The position numbers were made by a program, and so were the translations under genes. A DNA stretch of 64,000 bases from Polaromonas sp. (GTDB lineage: Bacteria > Pseudomonadota > Gammaproteobacteria > Burkholderiales > Burkholderiaceae_C), in the NCBI GenBank assembly GCA_013298945.1, contig JAAFJR010000004.1, forward strand, positions 124,001-188,000, read 5' to 3'. This document shows, one piece after another, positions 34,746 through 42,898 of this stretch. Under the pieces are notes generated by a model. That model saw only the letters and a program-made list of their open reading frames with translations. It had not been told where the DNA came from and made no database searches. Numbering within the stretch: position 1 is the stretch's first letter; the number at the start of each line of letters is the position of its first letter.

Positions 34746-34822
34746 ATTATTAAGCGCTTATTTTTCTATAGCTATTCATGTTTTCCCTTAGACTATGCCT
34801 CTAGCTATCTATAAAAACAACC

Positions 34823-35299
34823 GTGCCAGCTTTACACAATCTTTCTAAGCTTTACGCTCGTCCTGGTTTCCTTTTACGCAGAGCACATCAAATCTCTACG
34901 GCCGTTTTTGAAGACGAATGTAAGAGCGTTGCACTCACGCCTGCTCAATTTGGTGTTCTGTGCGTGCTGCATGCCAGCCCGGGCTTAGACCAATCGTCTT
35001 TGGGCAGAGCGCTTGGGTTTGACAAAGTCACGGTCATGCGCGTGATGCGCGGCCTAGAATCGCGCGGGTTAATTGCCCGTGTCTATACTGCTTCAAACCG
35101 CCGCAATCTGTCCATCACACTGACGGATCTTGGAGAAGCTTTGCTCATACAGACCCAAGAACCTGCAGAACACGCTTATAAACGGCTAATGGCACCACTC
35201 AACCCTGAACAGCGCGAGCAGCTCGTCAGCTTGTTACAGCTTCTAACCATAGGTCTGGAAGGCGAAGCGAGGGCAGCATTTGTGCCGCCTGGCAAATGA
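34823..35299 (+). CDS. MarR family transcriptional regulator
   Basis: This 158-aa winged-helix regulator has the recognition region LDQSSLGRALGFDKVTVMRVMRGLE near residue 57 and the wing YTASNRRNLSITLTDLG near 93. It starts at GTG 34823; I see no better ATG. It is divergent from the amidohydrolase-Bug-hydroxylase set, so it probably represses it and responds to an aromatic ligand. A 40-base tandem repeat exactly fills the gap between its stop and that of moaE. Confidence 0.88.
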   Translation: MPALHNLSKLYARPGFLLRRAHQISTAVFEDECKSVALTPAQFGVLCVLHASPGLDQSSLGRALGFDKVTVMRVMRGLESRGLIARVYTASNRRNLSITLTDLGEALLIQTQEPAEHAYKRLMAPLNPEQREQLVSLLQLLTIGLEGEARAAFVPPGK

Positions 35300-35339
35300 G
35301 TAGAGCGGCGTATAGTGGCGTAGAGCGGATTAGAGCGCC
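35300..35339. repeat. 10-bp tandem repeat, four units
   Basis: GTAGAGCGGC, GTATAGTGGC, GTAGAGCGGA and TTAGAGCGCC follow one another from 35300 to 35339. They fill the whole gap between the convergent marR and moaE stops. Confidence 0.85.
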
Positions 35340-35819
35340 CTAAAGATTCCACTTTGCCAGCGCTGCATCATCACTCGCTCTAGCATCAACCCAACGTGCG
35401 GCAGTAGTTGCATTTGGGGTTTGTTCTTTTTTCCAAAACGGTGCTTGAGTTTTGAGGTAATCCATCACAAATTCGCAGGCTTTGAAAGATTCACCTCGGT
35501 GCGCTGATGTCACAGCCACCATGACAATTTGATCCATGGGCTGCAATTTACCGACACGGTGGATGACGCGCACGGCATAGATGTCAAACCGGTCAAAAGC
35601 CGCATCAATCGTCGCCTCGATCGACTTTTCGGTCATACCTGGGTAGTGTTCCAACTCCAACTCGCTCACCGCATCACCGTCGTTGATGTCGCGTACCGTG
35701 CCAACAAAAGCGCAAACTGCTCCTACGCGTTTGTCTGAAGCACGCAACTTAGAAACTTCAGCACTTAGATCAAAGTCTTCAGTTTGAACCGAAACGCGTG
35801 ATTGGACTCTTGACGACAT
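35340..35819 (-). CDS. moaE: Molybdopterin synthase catalytic subunit MoaE
   Basis: This is the 159-aa large subunit of molybdopterin synthase, which inserts two sulfurs into precursor Z. The conserved segments are GAVCAFVGTVRDIN near residue 32, LELEHYPGMTEKSIE near 56, and FWKKEQTPNATTAARWVDA near 130. The catalytic Lys lies in the WKKE region. It is the final gene after moeA and moaD in the same direction. Confidence 0.95.
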   Translation of the reverse strand: MSSRVQSRVSVQTEDFDLSAEVSKLRASDKRVGAVCAFVGTVRDINDGDAVSELELEHYPGMTEKSIEATIDAAFDRFDIYAVRVIHRVGKLQPMDQIVMVAVTSAHRGESFKACEFVMDYLKTQAPFWKKEQTPNATTAARWVDARASDDAALAKWNL

Positions 35820-35828
35820 CGTTTATCC

Positions 35829-36089
35829 TCATCCGCCCGTCACTGGTGGGAAAAACGCGACTTCGCAGCCTTCTGTCAACACCTCTGCATCATCGCTCAT
35901 ATCTTGATTCAACGCCATGCGAAGCGTTTTACCCTTGAAAGCAGTATCTAGACTTTCAGCATACGCACCTCCGCGAGCGACCAACTCACCTCGCAATTGC
36001 CCCAGCGTCCTAGCGCTGGTTTGCAGAACTTCAGAGCCTTGACCGATGGACTCGCGGATAGAAGCGAAGTATTTGACAGTAACTTTCAT
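35829..36089 (-). CDS. moaD: Molybdopterin synthase sulfur carrier subunit MoaD
   Basis: This 86-aa ubiquitin-fold sulfur carrier ends in the required Gly-Gly (FFPPVTGG), which becomes a thiocarboxylate. The start is MKVTVKYFAS at 36089, just 7 bases after the moeA stop. The longer open frame upstream overlaps moeA and is rejected. MoaD docks into MoaE, which is encoded 9 bases downstream. Confidence 0.95.
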   Translation of the reverse strand: MKVTVKYFASIRESIGQGSEVLQTSARTLGQLRGELVARGGAYAESLDTAFKGKTLRMALNQDMSDDAEVLTEGCEVAFFPPVTGG

Positions 36090-36096
36090 AGCAGTT

Positions 36097-37359
36097 TTAA
36101 GATAAGAGTTCAGCAAAGGACACAAACTGAACCATATCACCAACAGCAATGGTCTGCCCAGGCGGGTTATTGACCAAGCCATCACCCCACACGACGGAGG
36201 TCAGCACACCAGAGCTTTGATTGGGAAACAGATCCAAGCCACCGTTAGGATTGCGCTTAACTCGCAAGAATTCACGACGTGTATCGGCTCTAGCCCACGT
36301 AAAATTTGCCTGAACCGCTATCGATTTAGTAGTGATTTGATCAACATCTTGAACGCCCTGAAGCCTCAACAAGAAGGGACGAACCAAGAGTAAAAATGTT
36401 ACAAAACTGGAAACTGGGTTGCCTGGCAAACCGATGAAATGTGCCGCTCCAGTTGTATTGTTCACTTTGCCATACGCAAACGGCTTGCCAGGTTTGATGG
36501 CAATTTGCCACAAATTTAACTCACCCAGTGCTTGAACGGCAGGTTTAATGTGATCTTCCTCCCCCACCGAGACACCGCCACTGGTCAAAATCAGGTCGTG
36601 GCCCTTGGCAGCGCTACTTAAAGCGGCTTTGGTCGCGTCCAGATTGTCGGGAACAATGCCCAAGTCAGTCACCACACAGCCCAGCCGCTGCAGCAAAGCC
36701 CGCAAAAAGAAACGGTTGGAATTGTAGATACTACCAGCGGGCATGTCTTGTGGGGCAATGTCACCCGGCATGACCAGTTCGTCTCCTGTGGAGAATAGCG
36801 CGACTTTTGGGCGACGTACCACTGGCAAGCTAGCTAAACCAATACTAGCCACCAGCCCAAGCGATACTGGCGTGAGTTGCTCCCCCTTTTGTAGCACCAC
36901 CGCACCCAAAGCCACATCTTCACCCGCTTTACGAATCCATTGACCTGCGCTCGGAACGACGTTAACGCGAATTCGGCTCATGCCATTGACATCAGGCAGG
37001 ACTTCACACTCCTCTTGCATCACCACCGCGTCCGCACCAGGTGGGATAGACGCACCTGTAAAAATCCTAGCCGCTGTGCCAGCTTGCAAGGCCGTGCCGA
37101 CGCTGCCTGCGGGGATACGTTGACTCACTTGCAACACGGTGCCAGTGGCAGGAACATAGTCGCAACGCATGGCATAACCATCCATAGAGCTGTTGTCTTG
37201 CGGGGGTACATGCAGACTAGAGAGCATGTCTTTCGCCAAAACGCGGCCATCGGCCTCGAATGTGGAAATATCCTCCACACCAGACAAGCTTGAAACCTGT
37301 GCCAACAGCTCAGCCAAAGCAATATCCAAAGGTTTCAGCGGAGCGCGTGCAAGTGTCAT
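36097..37359 (-). CDS. moeA: Molybdopterin molybdenumtransferase MoeA
   Basis: This 420-aa enzyme inserts molybdate into adenylated molybdopterin. Landmarks are PPQDNSSMDGYAMR near residue 56, RIFTGASIPPGADAVVMQEE near 95, LTSGGVSVGEEDHIKPA near 256 and IKPGKPFAYGK near 287, then GLPGNPVSSFVTF. It leads the moeA-moaD-moaE operon. A repeat copy and 86 bases separate it from the upstream thrC. Confidence 0.96.
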   Translation of the reverse strand: MTLARAPLKPLDIALAELLAQVSSLSGVEDISTFEADGRVLAKDMLSSLHVPPQDNSSMDGYAMRCDYVPATGTVLQVSQRIPAGSVGTALQAGTAARIFTGASIPPGADAVVMQEECEVLPDVNGMSRIRVNVVPSAGQWIRKAGEDVALGAVVLQKGEQLTPVSLGLVASIGLASLPVVRRPKVALFSTGDELVMPGDIAPQDMPAGSIYNSNRFFLRALLQRLGCVVTDLGIVPDNLDATKAALSSAAKGHDLILTSGGVSVGEEDHIKPAVQALGELNLWQIAIKPGKPFAYGKVNNTTGAAHFIGLPGNPVSSFVTFLLLVRPFLLRLQGVQDVDQITTKSIAVQANFTWARADTRREFLRVKRNPNGGLDLFPNQSSGVLTSVVWGDGLVNNPPGQTIAVGDMVQFVSFAELLS

Positions 37360-37390
37360 GGAAGTTAAATTATGTTATTTTTTACTTTAA

Positions 37391-37448
37391 TTTACTATAA
37401 TATTTATAGCTATTCAGGCAATAAATACGTCGGCTACATGCATTTTTA
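37391..37448 (+). repeat. Dispersed two-hairpin repeat between thrC and moeA
   Basis: This forward copy has ACTAT-AATATTT-ATAGC, then CAGGCAATAAATACGTCGGCTA and a CATTTTTAG tail. The last bases overlap the thrC stop codon (37446-37448). Confidence 0.85.
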
Positions 37449-38888
37449 GGCACATTTTTCAACAATAAGCGCTTTCAACTGCGCTACATCCGCTGGCATG
37501 TTAACCACGCGCTTAGGCAAAGCTTCAATGCCTTCAAACTTGGCTGGACGGTCTGGCTCAACTCCCAAAGCTTCGACAATGGTCGCTGCAAATTTGATGG
37601 GTAGCGCTGTTTCCAAAACAATCATCGCCGTGCCAGTTTTCACTTGCCCTGCTTTGAGCACATCGCGTGCGACTTTCAAACCATCAGCCGTGTGGGTATC
37701 GATCATCACCGCATGGTCCTTGTAAGTACTGCGAATGGTGTTCAAGCGGTCGCTATGCGTGCTTTTACCGCTTAAAAAGCCATACGTCGTGGCGGCCTCT
37801 TTGAACGTAGAGTCTTGGCTCAGGTCAAACTGACCTGATTTAGCCAACTGCGTGGTGAACAAATCCTTAGTCTTGGCCGCATTGCGCCCCAGCAAATCAA
37901 ACACAAAGCGCTCAAAGTTGGACGCCTTGGAGATGTCCATGGACGGGCTGGAGGTTTCATGCGTATCCGCAGTGCCGCGCACGCGGTAGATACCGGTGCG
38001 GAAAAACTCGTCCAACACGTCGTTTTCATTGGTAGCGACGATCAATTTATCTACCGGCAATCCCATCATCCGTGCAACATGGCCTGCGCAGACATTGCCG
38101 AAGTTACCGCTGGGCACGGTGAAATTCACTTTGCTGGAATTAGAGCCTGTCGCTTGGAAATAGCCCGCGAAATAGTAGACAACCTGAGCCAGCAAACGCG
38201 CCCAGTTGATACTGTTGACTGTACCGATTTTGTACTTTTTCTTGAACTCCAAGTCGTTCGACACCGCTTTGACCAAGTCTTGGCAGTCGTCAAACACGCC
38301 GTCAATGGCGATGTTGTGGATGTTGTCGTCCATCAGGCTGAACATCTGTGCCTGCTGGAAGGCGCTCATGCGGCCTTTCGGGCTGGTCATGAAGACACGC
38401 ACCCCGCGTTTGCCGCGCAAAGCGTACTCGGCTGCGCTGCCCGTGTCGCCACTGGTCGCGCCGAAGATATTCAGTGTTTCGCCACGTCGTGCCAACTCGT
38501 ATTCAAACAAATTGCCGAGCAATTGCATCGCCATGTCTTTGAATGCTAGTGTCGGGCCATTAGACAAAGCCTCTAAATACAGCTTATCGTCCAGCTCTTT
38601 TAGCGGAACGATTTCCTTCGTGCCAAACACTTCTTTGGTATAGGTTTTGCGACAAAGTGCTTGCAAATCTGCCGCAGGAATGTCGTCGATATAAAGCGAC
38701 AAAATCGCAAACGCTAAGTCAGCATAACCATGCTTGTCGTATATATCACGCAGTTTACCCAAGGCAATATCATTGATTTGCGGATAGCTTTGCGGCAAAT
38801 ACAAGCCGCCATCGGGCGCGAGACCTTCAAGCAGTATTTCGCAGAATTTTCTAGGCGTTGAATCGCCACGGGTGGAGAGGTAATTCAT
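37446..38888 (-). CDS. thrC: Threonine synthase
   Basis: This 480-aa PLP enzyme converts O-phosphohomoserine to threonine. It begins MNYLSTRGDSTP, typical of the class I long form. The PLP Lys is in LSNGPTLAFKDMAMQLLG near residue 117, the phosphate loop includes ATSGDTGSAAEYA near 144, and FTVPSGNFGNVCAG lies near 257. It lies directly after hom with its start adjacent to the hom stop, forming the usual hom-thrC pair. Its stop overlaps the tail of a repeat. Confidence 0.97.
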   Translation of the reverse strand: MNYLSTRGDSTPRKFCEILLEGLAPDGGLYLPQSYPQINDIALGKLRDIYDKHGYADLAFAILSLYIDDIPAADLQALCRKTYTKEVFGTKEIVPLKELDDKLYLEALSNGPTLAFKDMAMQLLGNLFEYELARRGETLNIFGATSGDTGSAAEYALRGKRGVRVFMTSPKGRMSAFQQAQMFSLMDDNIHNIAIDGVFDDCQDLVKAVSNDLEFKKKYKIGTVNSINWARLLAQVVYYFAGYFQATGSNSSKVNFTVPSGNFGNVCAGHVARMMGLPVDKLIVATNENDVLDEFFRTGIYRVRGTADTHETSSPSMDISKASNFERFVFDLLGRNAAKTKDLFTTQLAKSGQFDLSQDSTFKEAATTYGFLSGKSTHSDRLNTIRSTYKDHAVMIDTHTADGLKVARDVLKAGQVKTGTAMIVLETALPIKFAATIVEALGVEPDRPAKFEGIEALPKRVVNMPADVAQLKALIVEKCA

Positions 38889-40223
38889 TTACGCCAATTC
38901 CTCTTTGCGGATTCGCGTAATCGGCGCTAACACACTGCTCAAAGCCTGCATTTGCACCATCGCTGCGGTCATTTTGGATTCCATGCAATCGTGCGTCAAG
39001 ATGATGACATCGGTCTGCATTGAGCCCTCACCACCGACTTCATCGGCTTCGCGCTGCAGTACAGCGTCGATACTGATGCCAGCGGTCGCCAAAATACCTG
39101 TCACCTTGGCCAACACGCCAGCTTCGTCCGCTACGCGCAGGCGCAGGTAGTAGCTGGTGACAATCTCGCTCATGGGCACAATTTGCAAATCGCTCATGGC
39201 ATTTGGTTGGAAAGCCAAATGCGGCACGCGGTGTGCAGGGTCTGCGGTGTGCAGGCGGGTGATATCGACCAAATCGGCAATCACGGCGCTGGCTGTCGGC
39301 TCTGATCCCGCGCCTTTGCCGTAATACAGCGTTGTGCCGACGGCATCGCCATGCGCCATGACGGCGTTCATCGCGCCTTCGACATTGGCGATCAGGCGTT
39401 TGTTCGGCACTAGGCTTGGGTGAACGCGCAGTTCTACGCCTTCTTTGTCGTTGACGGTGACGCGCTTGGTGATGCCTAAAAGCTTGATGCGGTAGCCCAA
39501 TTGCTCGGCATATTTGATGTCTTGAGCAGCCAGTTTGGAAATGCCCTCGACGTAGGCTTTGTCAAACTGCACGGGAATGCCAAAAGCGATGGCTGACATC
39601 AGCGTCACTTTGTGCGCAGCGTCCACGCCTTCAATGTCAAAGGTTGGGTCAGCTTCGGCGTAGCCTAGCGCTTGTGCGTCTTTCAAGGCGGCAGCGAAGT
39701 CCAAGCCCTTGTCGCGCATCTCGCTTAAGATGAAATTGGTCGTGCCGTTGATGATGCCGGCAATCCACTGGATACGGTTGGCGGTCAAACCTTCACGCAG
39801 TGATTTGATGATGGGAATGCCACCTGCGACAGCTGCTTCAAATGCGACCATCACACCCTTGGCTTGCGCAGCAGCGAAGATTTCAGTACCGTGTACTGCC
39901 AACAAAGCTTTGTTGGCTGTAACCACGTGTTTACCAGCGGCGATGGCTTCCATCACCAGCTGTTTGGCAATGCCGTAGCCGCCAATCAACTCAATCACGA
40001 TATCGATATCTGGGTTGGCGATGATGGCACGGGCGTCGTTGACGACTTTGACTTTGTCGCCCACAACGGCTTGCGCACGAGCAGTGTCAAGGTCAGCCAC
40101 CATTGTGATTTCAATGCCGCGACCAGCACGGCGCTGGATTTCGTTTTGGTTGCGATTGAGAACGTTAAACACGCCGCTGCCGACGGTGCCGATGCCTAAG
40201 AGGCCAACTTGGATAGGTTTCAT
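38889..40223 (-). CDS. hom: Homoserine dehydrogenase
   Basis: This is a monofunctional homoserine dehydrogenase of 444 aa. It has an NAD(P)-binding domain (GLLGIGTVGSGVFNVL, residues 8-23), a catalytic domain with GIINGTTNFILSEM near 159 and DPTFDIEGVDAAHK near 195, and a C-terminal ACT domain (LRVADEAGVLAKVTGILA near 357) expected to confer threonine feedback. It lies between alaA and thrC on the same strand. Confidence 0.97.
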   Translation of the reverse strand: MKPIQVGLLGIGTVGSGVFNVLNRNQNEIQRRAGRGIEITMVADLDTARAQAVVGDKVKVVNDARAIIANPDIDIVIELIGGYGIAKQLVMEAIAAGKHVVTANKALLAVHGTEIFAAAQAKGVMVAFEAAVAGGIPIIKSLREGLTANRIQWIAGIINGTTNFILSEMRDKGLDFAAALKDAQALGYAEADPTFDIEGVDAAHKVTLMSAIAFGIPVQFDKAYVEGISKLAAQDIKYAEQLGYRIKLLGITKRVTVNDKEGVELRVHPSLVPNKRLIANVEGAMNAVMAHGDAVGTTLYYGKGAGSEPTASAVIADLVDITRLHTADPAHRVPHLAFQPNAMSDLQIVPMSEIVTSYYLRLRVADEAGVLAKVTGILATAGISIDAVLQREADEVGGEGSMQTDVIILTHDCMESKMTAAMVQMQALSSVLAPITRIRKEELA

Positions 40224-40284
40224 AAAAGGGTCGAAAAACTAAATAAATATCAAAAAAGATCGATAAAGCAAAAAATATAGGTGA

Positions 40285-40337
40285 ATATAGCTCTAGCCGG
40301 CGTATTAATTGCCTGTACCGCTACGTTTTCTGTAGCT
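40285..40337 (-). repeat. Dispersed repeat providing the C-terminal end and stop of alaA
   Basis: This reverse copy has CTCTAGCCGGCGTATTAATTGCC, then GTACCGCTACGTTTTCTGTAGC. The alaA stop (40305-40307) is the TAA formed in the GTATTAATTG core, and the last nine or so codons fall within the repeat. Confidence 0.75.
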
Positions 40338-41549
40338 TTCTAAGAACTTGGCAATGCGGTCAATCGCCTCGCGCAAATCGTCTTCATGCGGTAAAAAGAC
40401 GATGCGGAAGTGGTCAGGCGCTGGCCAGTTGAAGCCCGTGCCCTGCACCAGCATGACGCGGGTGGCTTTGAGCAATTCCAAGAAAAACTGGCGATCGTCT
40501 TTGATCGGGTAAATCACTGGGTCTAGCTTGGGGAACATGTACAGCGCAGCCTGTGGCTTAACGCAGCTCACGCCCGGAATCGCGGTGATCAACTCATACG
40601 CCAAATCGCGCTGACGACGCAAGCGACCGCCCTCGCCCACCAGCTCGTTGATGCTCTGGTAGCCGCCCAGCGCCGTTTGAATCGCCCACTGGCCTGGCAC
40701 GTTGGAGCACAACTTCATGTTCGAGAGCATGTTCAGCCCTTCGATGTAGTCTTTGGCGATCGTTTTGTCGCCTGTGACCACCATCCAACCAGCGCGGTAG
40801 CCGCATGAGCGGTAGCTTTTGCTCAAAGAGTTGAAGGTCAAAGTCAGCACATCGGTAGACAAACTCGCCAGCGCGGTGTGCTTGATACCGTCGTAAAGAA
40901 CCTTGTCATAAACCTCGTCCGCCAAGATGACCAAGCCGTTCTCACGGGCGATCACAATGATTTGTTTAAGAAGCTCTTCTGAATACAACACACCTGTTGG
41001 GTTATTCGGGTTGATAACGACAATGCCCTTGGTGCGGGGTGTAATTTTGGTGCGAATATCGTCCAAATTCGGCATCCAGCCATTTTCTTCATCGCACAAA
41101 TAATGCACAGGTTTGCCGCCAGACAAGCTGGTCGCCGCCGTCCATAGTGGGTAATCGGGCATGGGCAAAAGCAGCTCATCGCCGTTGTCAAGCAGCGCGT
41201 TGGTCGCCATGGTGATCAGTTCACTCGCGCCATTACCTAAGTAAACATCGTCCAACGTGACGCCAACGATGCCTTGTTTTTGCGTCTCATGCATCACCGC
41301 TTTGCGAGCGCCAAAAATGCCTTTGCTATCGCTGTAACCGGCTGAATTGGGCAAGTTACGAATCATATCCTGTTGAATTTCCTCGGGCGCATCAAAACCA
41401 AACACCGCTAGGTTGCCGAGGTTGAGCTTGATGATCTTCTGGCCTTCGTCCTCCATCTGACGCGCGGCATCCATGATAGGACCACGTATGTCATACAGAA
41501 CGTTGGCCAATTTGGCCGATTTTTGGATCGCTTTTTGAACCGGTTTCAC
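40305..41549 (-). CDS. alaA: Alanine-type aminotransferase (AlaA/YfbQ family)
   Basis: This 414-aa class I aminotransferase forms alanine from pyruvate and glutamate in characterised relatives. It has NPNNPTGVLYSEELL near residue 182, LADEVYDKVLYDG near 211, and the PLP Lys in SLSKSYRSCGYRAGWMV near 243. It precedes hom and thrC, a common arrangement in this order. The last residues (RKRSGTGN) and the stop codon are encoded by a dispersed repeat, so the tail differs from what ancestry alone would give. Confidence 0.92.
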   Translation of the reverse strand: MKPVQKAIQKSAKLANVLYDIRGPIMDAARQMEDEGQKIIKLNLGNLAVFGFDAPEEIQQDMIRNLPNSAGYSDSKGIFGARKAVMHETQKQGIVGVTLDDVYLGNGASELITMATNALLDNGDELLLPMPDYPLWTAATSLSGGKPVHYLCDEENGWMPNLDDIRTKITPRTKGIVVINPNNPTGVLYSEELLKQIIVIARENGLVILADEVYDKVLYDGIKHTALASLSTDVLTLTFNSLSKSYRSCGYRAGWMVVTGDKTIAKDYIEGLNMLSNMKLCSNVPGQWAIQTALGGYQSINELVGEGGRLRRQRDLAYELITAIPGVSCVKPQAALYMFPKLDPVIYPIKDDRQFFLELLKATRVMLVQGTGFNWPAPDHFRIVFLPHEDDLREAIDRIAKFLESYRKRSGTGN

Positions 41550-41694
41550 AATTTCTCCAGTGAGGATATAGCCGAGAATTCAGAGGTTTAACCCTTGATT
41601 TGACCACACTTTTGACTTGAAAAAACCCCCAAATCACCCAAAATAGTGCACTGCAGCAAACAAGCGTACGAAATCACCCAATTAGAATGTTGAT

Positions 41695-42084
41695 ATGAAA
41701 CTAGAAGCAGACAATTTTGACGTACAAACCATCCAAGGTTACGGCGCAGACTGGGTTGGCGTACAGGGCGAAAAAATCAAACACAGCGTGATTTTGGGCT
41801 CCAAAGGTCAGCGCTTAGACTGGCAATGCAGCCGCTATGAAGACCTGACGGAAGCACATTTTGCCCAATTGGCTGAGTTTGATGCCGAACTCATCATTTT
41901 CGGCTCAGGTTCGCGCATTCGCTTTCCGCCGCCAGCTTGGTTACAACCCTTAATGGCCAAGCGCATGGGTTTGGAGACCATGGATACGGGCGCTGCCTGC
42001 CGCACTTACAACATTTTGGCGGGCGAAGGCCGACGCGTGGTTGTCGCCTTGGTGCTAGAGCAAGTGCTTTCTGCTCCAAAGTGA
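41695..42084 (+). CDS. Mth938-like domain (DUF498) protein
   Basis: This 129-aa protein of the Mth938/NDUFAF3-like family contains IIFGSGSRIRFPPPAWLQPL near residue 67 and GLETMDTGAACRTYNILAGEGR near 91, which are family hallmarks. Mitochondrial relatives assist complex I assembly; the bacterial role is not defined. It is divergent from alaA and followed by a peroxiredoxin gene, probably separately transcribed. Confidence 0.88.
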   Translation: MKLEADNFDVQTIQGYGADWVGVQGEKIKHSVILGSKGQRLDWQCSRYEDLTEAHFAQLAEFDAELIIFGSGSRIRFPPPAWLQPLMAKRMGLETMDTGAACRTYNILAGEGRRVVVALVLEQVLSAPK

Positions 42085-42218
42085 GACATAGCTCACAGGG
42101 AAATCTAGACTAAAGTTAGTCGAAACTTAGGCGACGGTTACTTTCAGTGACAGCATTTCTAGGCTAAAATAGGGGGTTGCTGCTTTAGCTTTGAAACACT
42201 GCGAGATTTAATACTTAT

Positions 42219-42719
42219 ATGGCGATCGTTGTTAATAAACTCCTCCCCGAATTTGAATCGATTGCTACAAGCGGTGTCAAAGTAACCAACACCTCTCACC
42301 TCGGCACTACGATGGTTTTGTTTTTCTACCCGAAGGACAACACACCTGGTTGCACGACTGAAGCGATGCAGTTTCGTGACAAAAACAAAGACTTCGTCAA
42401 AGCTGGCGCAACAGTTTTTGGCGTGTCACGAGACAACATGACCTCTCACAACGATTTCAAACTCAAACTTGAGCTGCCGTTTGAGCTGATAGCGGACACA
42501 GAAGAGAAAATGTGCCACATGTTTGGCGTGGTCAAAAACAAAATCATGTACGGTAAAAAGGTCAAAGGCATTGAACGCAGCACCTTTTTGATCGGGCCTG
42601 ACGGCATCTTGGTAGAAGAATGGCGCGGATTGAAAGTGCCTGGGCATGTGGATGACGTACTAAAAGCTGTCAAAGCACTAAACAAATCGACAAAAGAAAA
42701 AGAAAAATTAGCTGCATAG
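42219..42719 (+). CDS. bcp: Thiol peroxidase, BCP/PrxQ family peroxiredoxin
   Basis: This 166-aa peroxiredoxin reduces hydroperoxides. The peroxidatic Cys is in NTPGCTTEAMQFRD near residue 46. The resolving Cys usually five residues on is Met here, but a second Cys is in EKMCHMFG near 105. The rest (IERSTFLIGPDG, VPGHVDDVLKAVKAL) is typical. A rho-independent terminator follows. Confidence 0.93.
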   Translation: MAIVVNKLLPEFESIATSGVKVTNTSHLGTTMVLFFYPKDNTPGCTTEAMQFRDKNKDFVKAGATVFGVSRDNMTSHNDFKLKLELPFELIADTEEKMCHMFGVVKNKIMYGKKVKGIERSTFLIGPDGILVEEWRGLKVPGHVDDVLKAVKALNKSTKEKEKLAA

Positions 42720-42802
42720 ACGTGCTGATGTCATCTGAGATGTGCATAATGAATGCATGAATTTGACAATTAACTTGCCAGTTTTTTTAATTTTTTCAAA
42801 CA

Positions 42803-42840
42803 AAGCCGCCTTGGCAACTAGGCGGCTTTTTTGTTTTTTT
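42803..42840 (+). terminator. Rho-independent terminator after bcp
   Basis: An 8-bp stem AAGCCGCC / GGCGGCTT around the loop TTGGCAACTA is followed by TTTTGTTTTTTT. It is an ideal intrinsic terminator 84 bases after the bcp stop. Confidence 0.9.
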
Positions 42841-42898
42841 AACTGATCTTTTACGTTGTTTACTTTGTTTTTTCATTAACTAGGGTTTTCAAAACTTT

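Noticed and set aside
34755-34815. Possible repeat copy in the marR upstream gap
   Set aside because: ATAGCTATTC and CTCTAGCTAT occur but the core is absent and spacing differs; too weak to call.
42085-42218. Possible small RNA between the Mth938-like gene and bcp
   Set aside because: No clear promoter-terminator pair; it more likely holds the bcp promoter.
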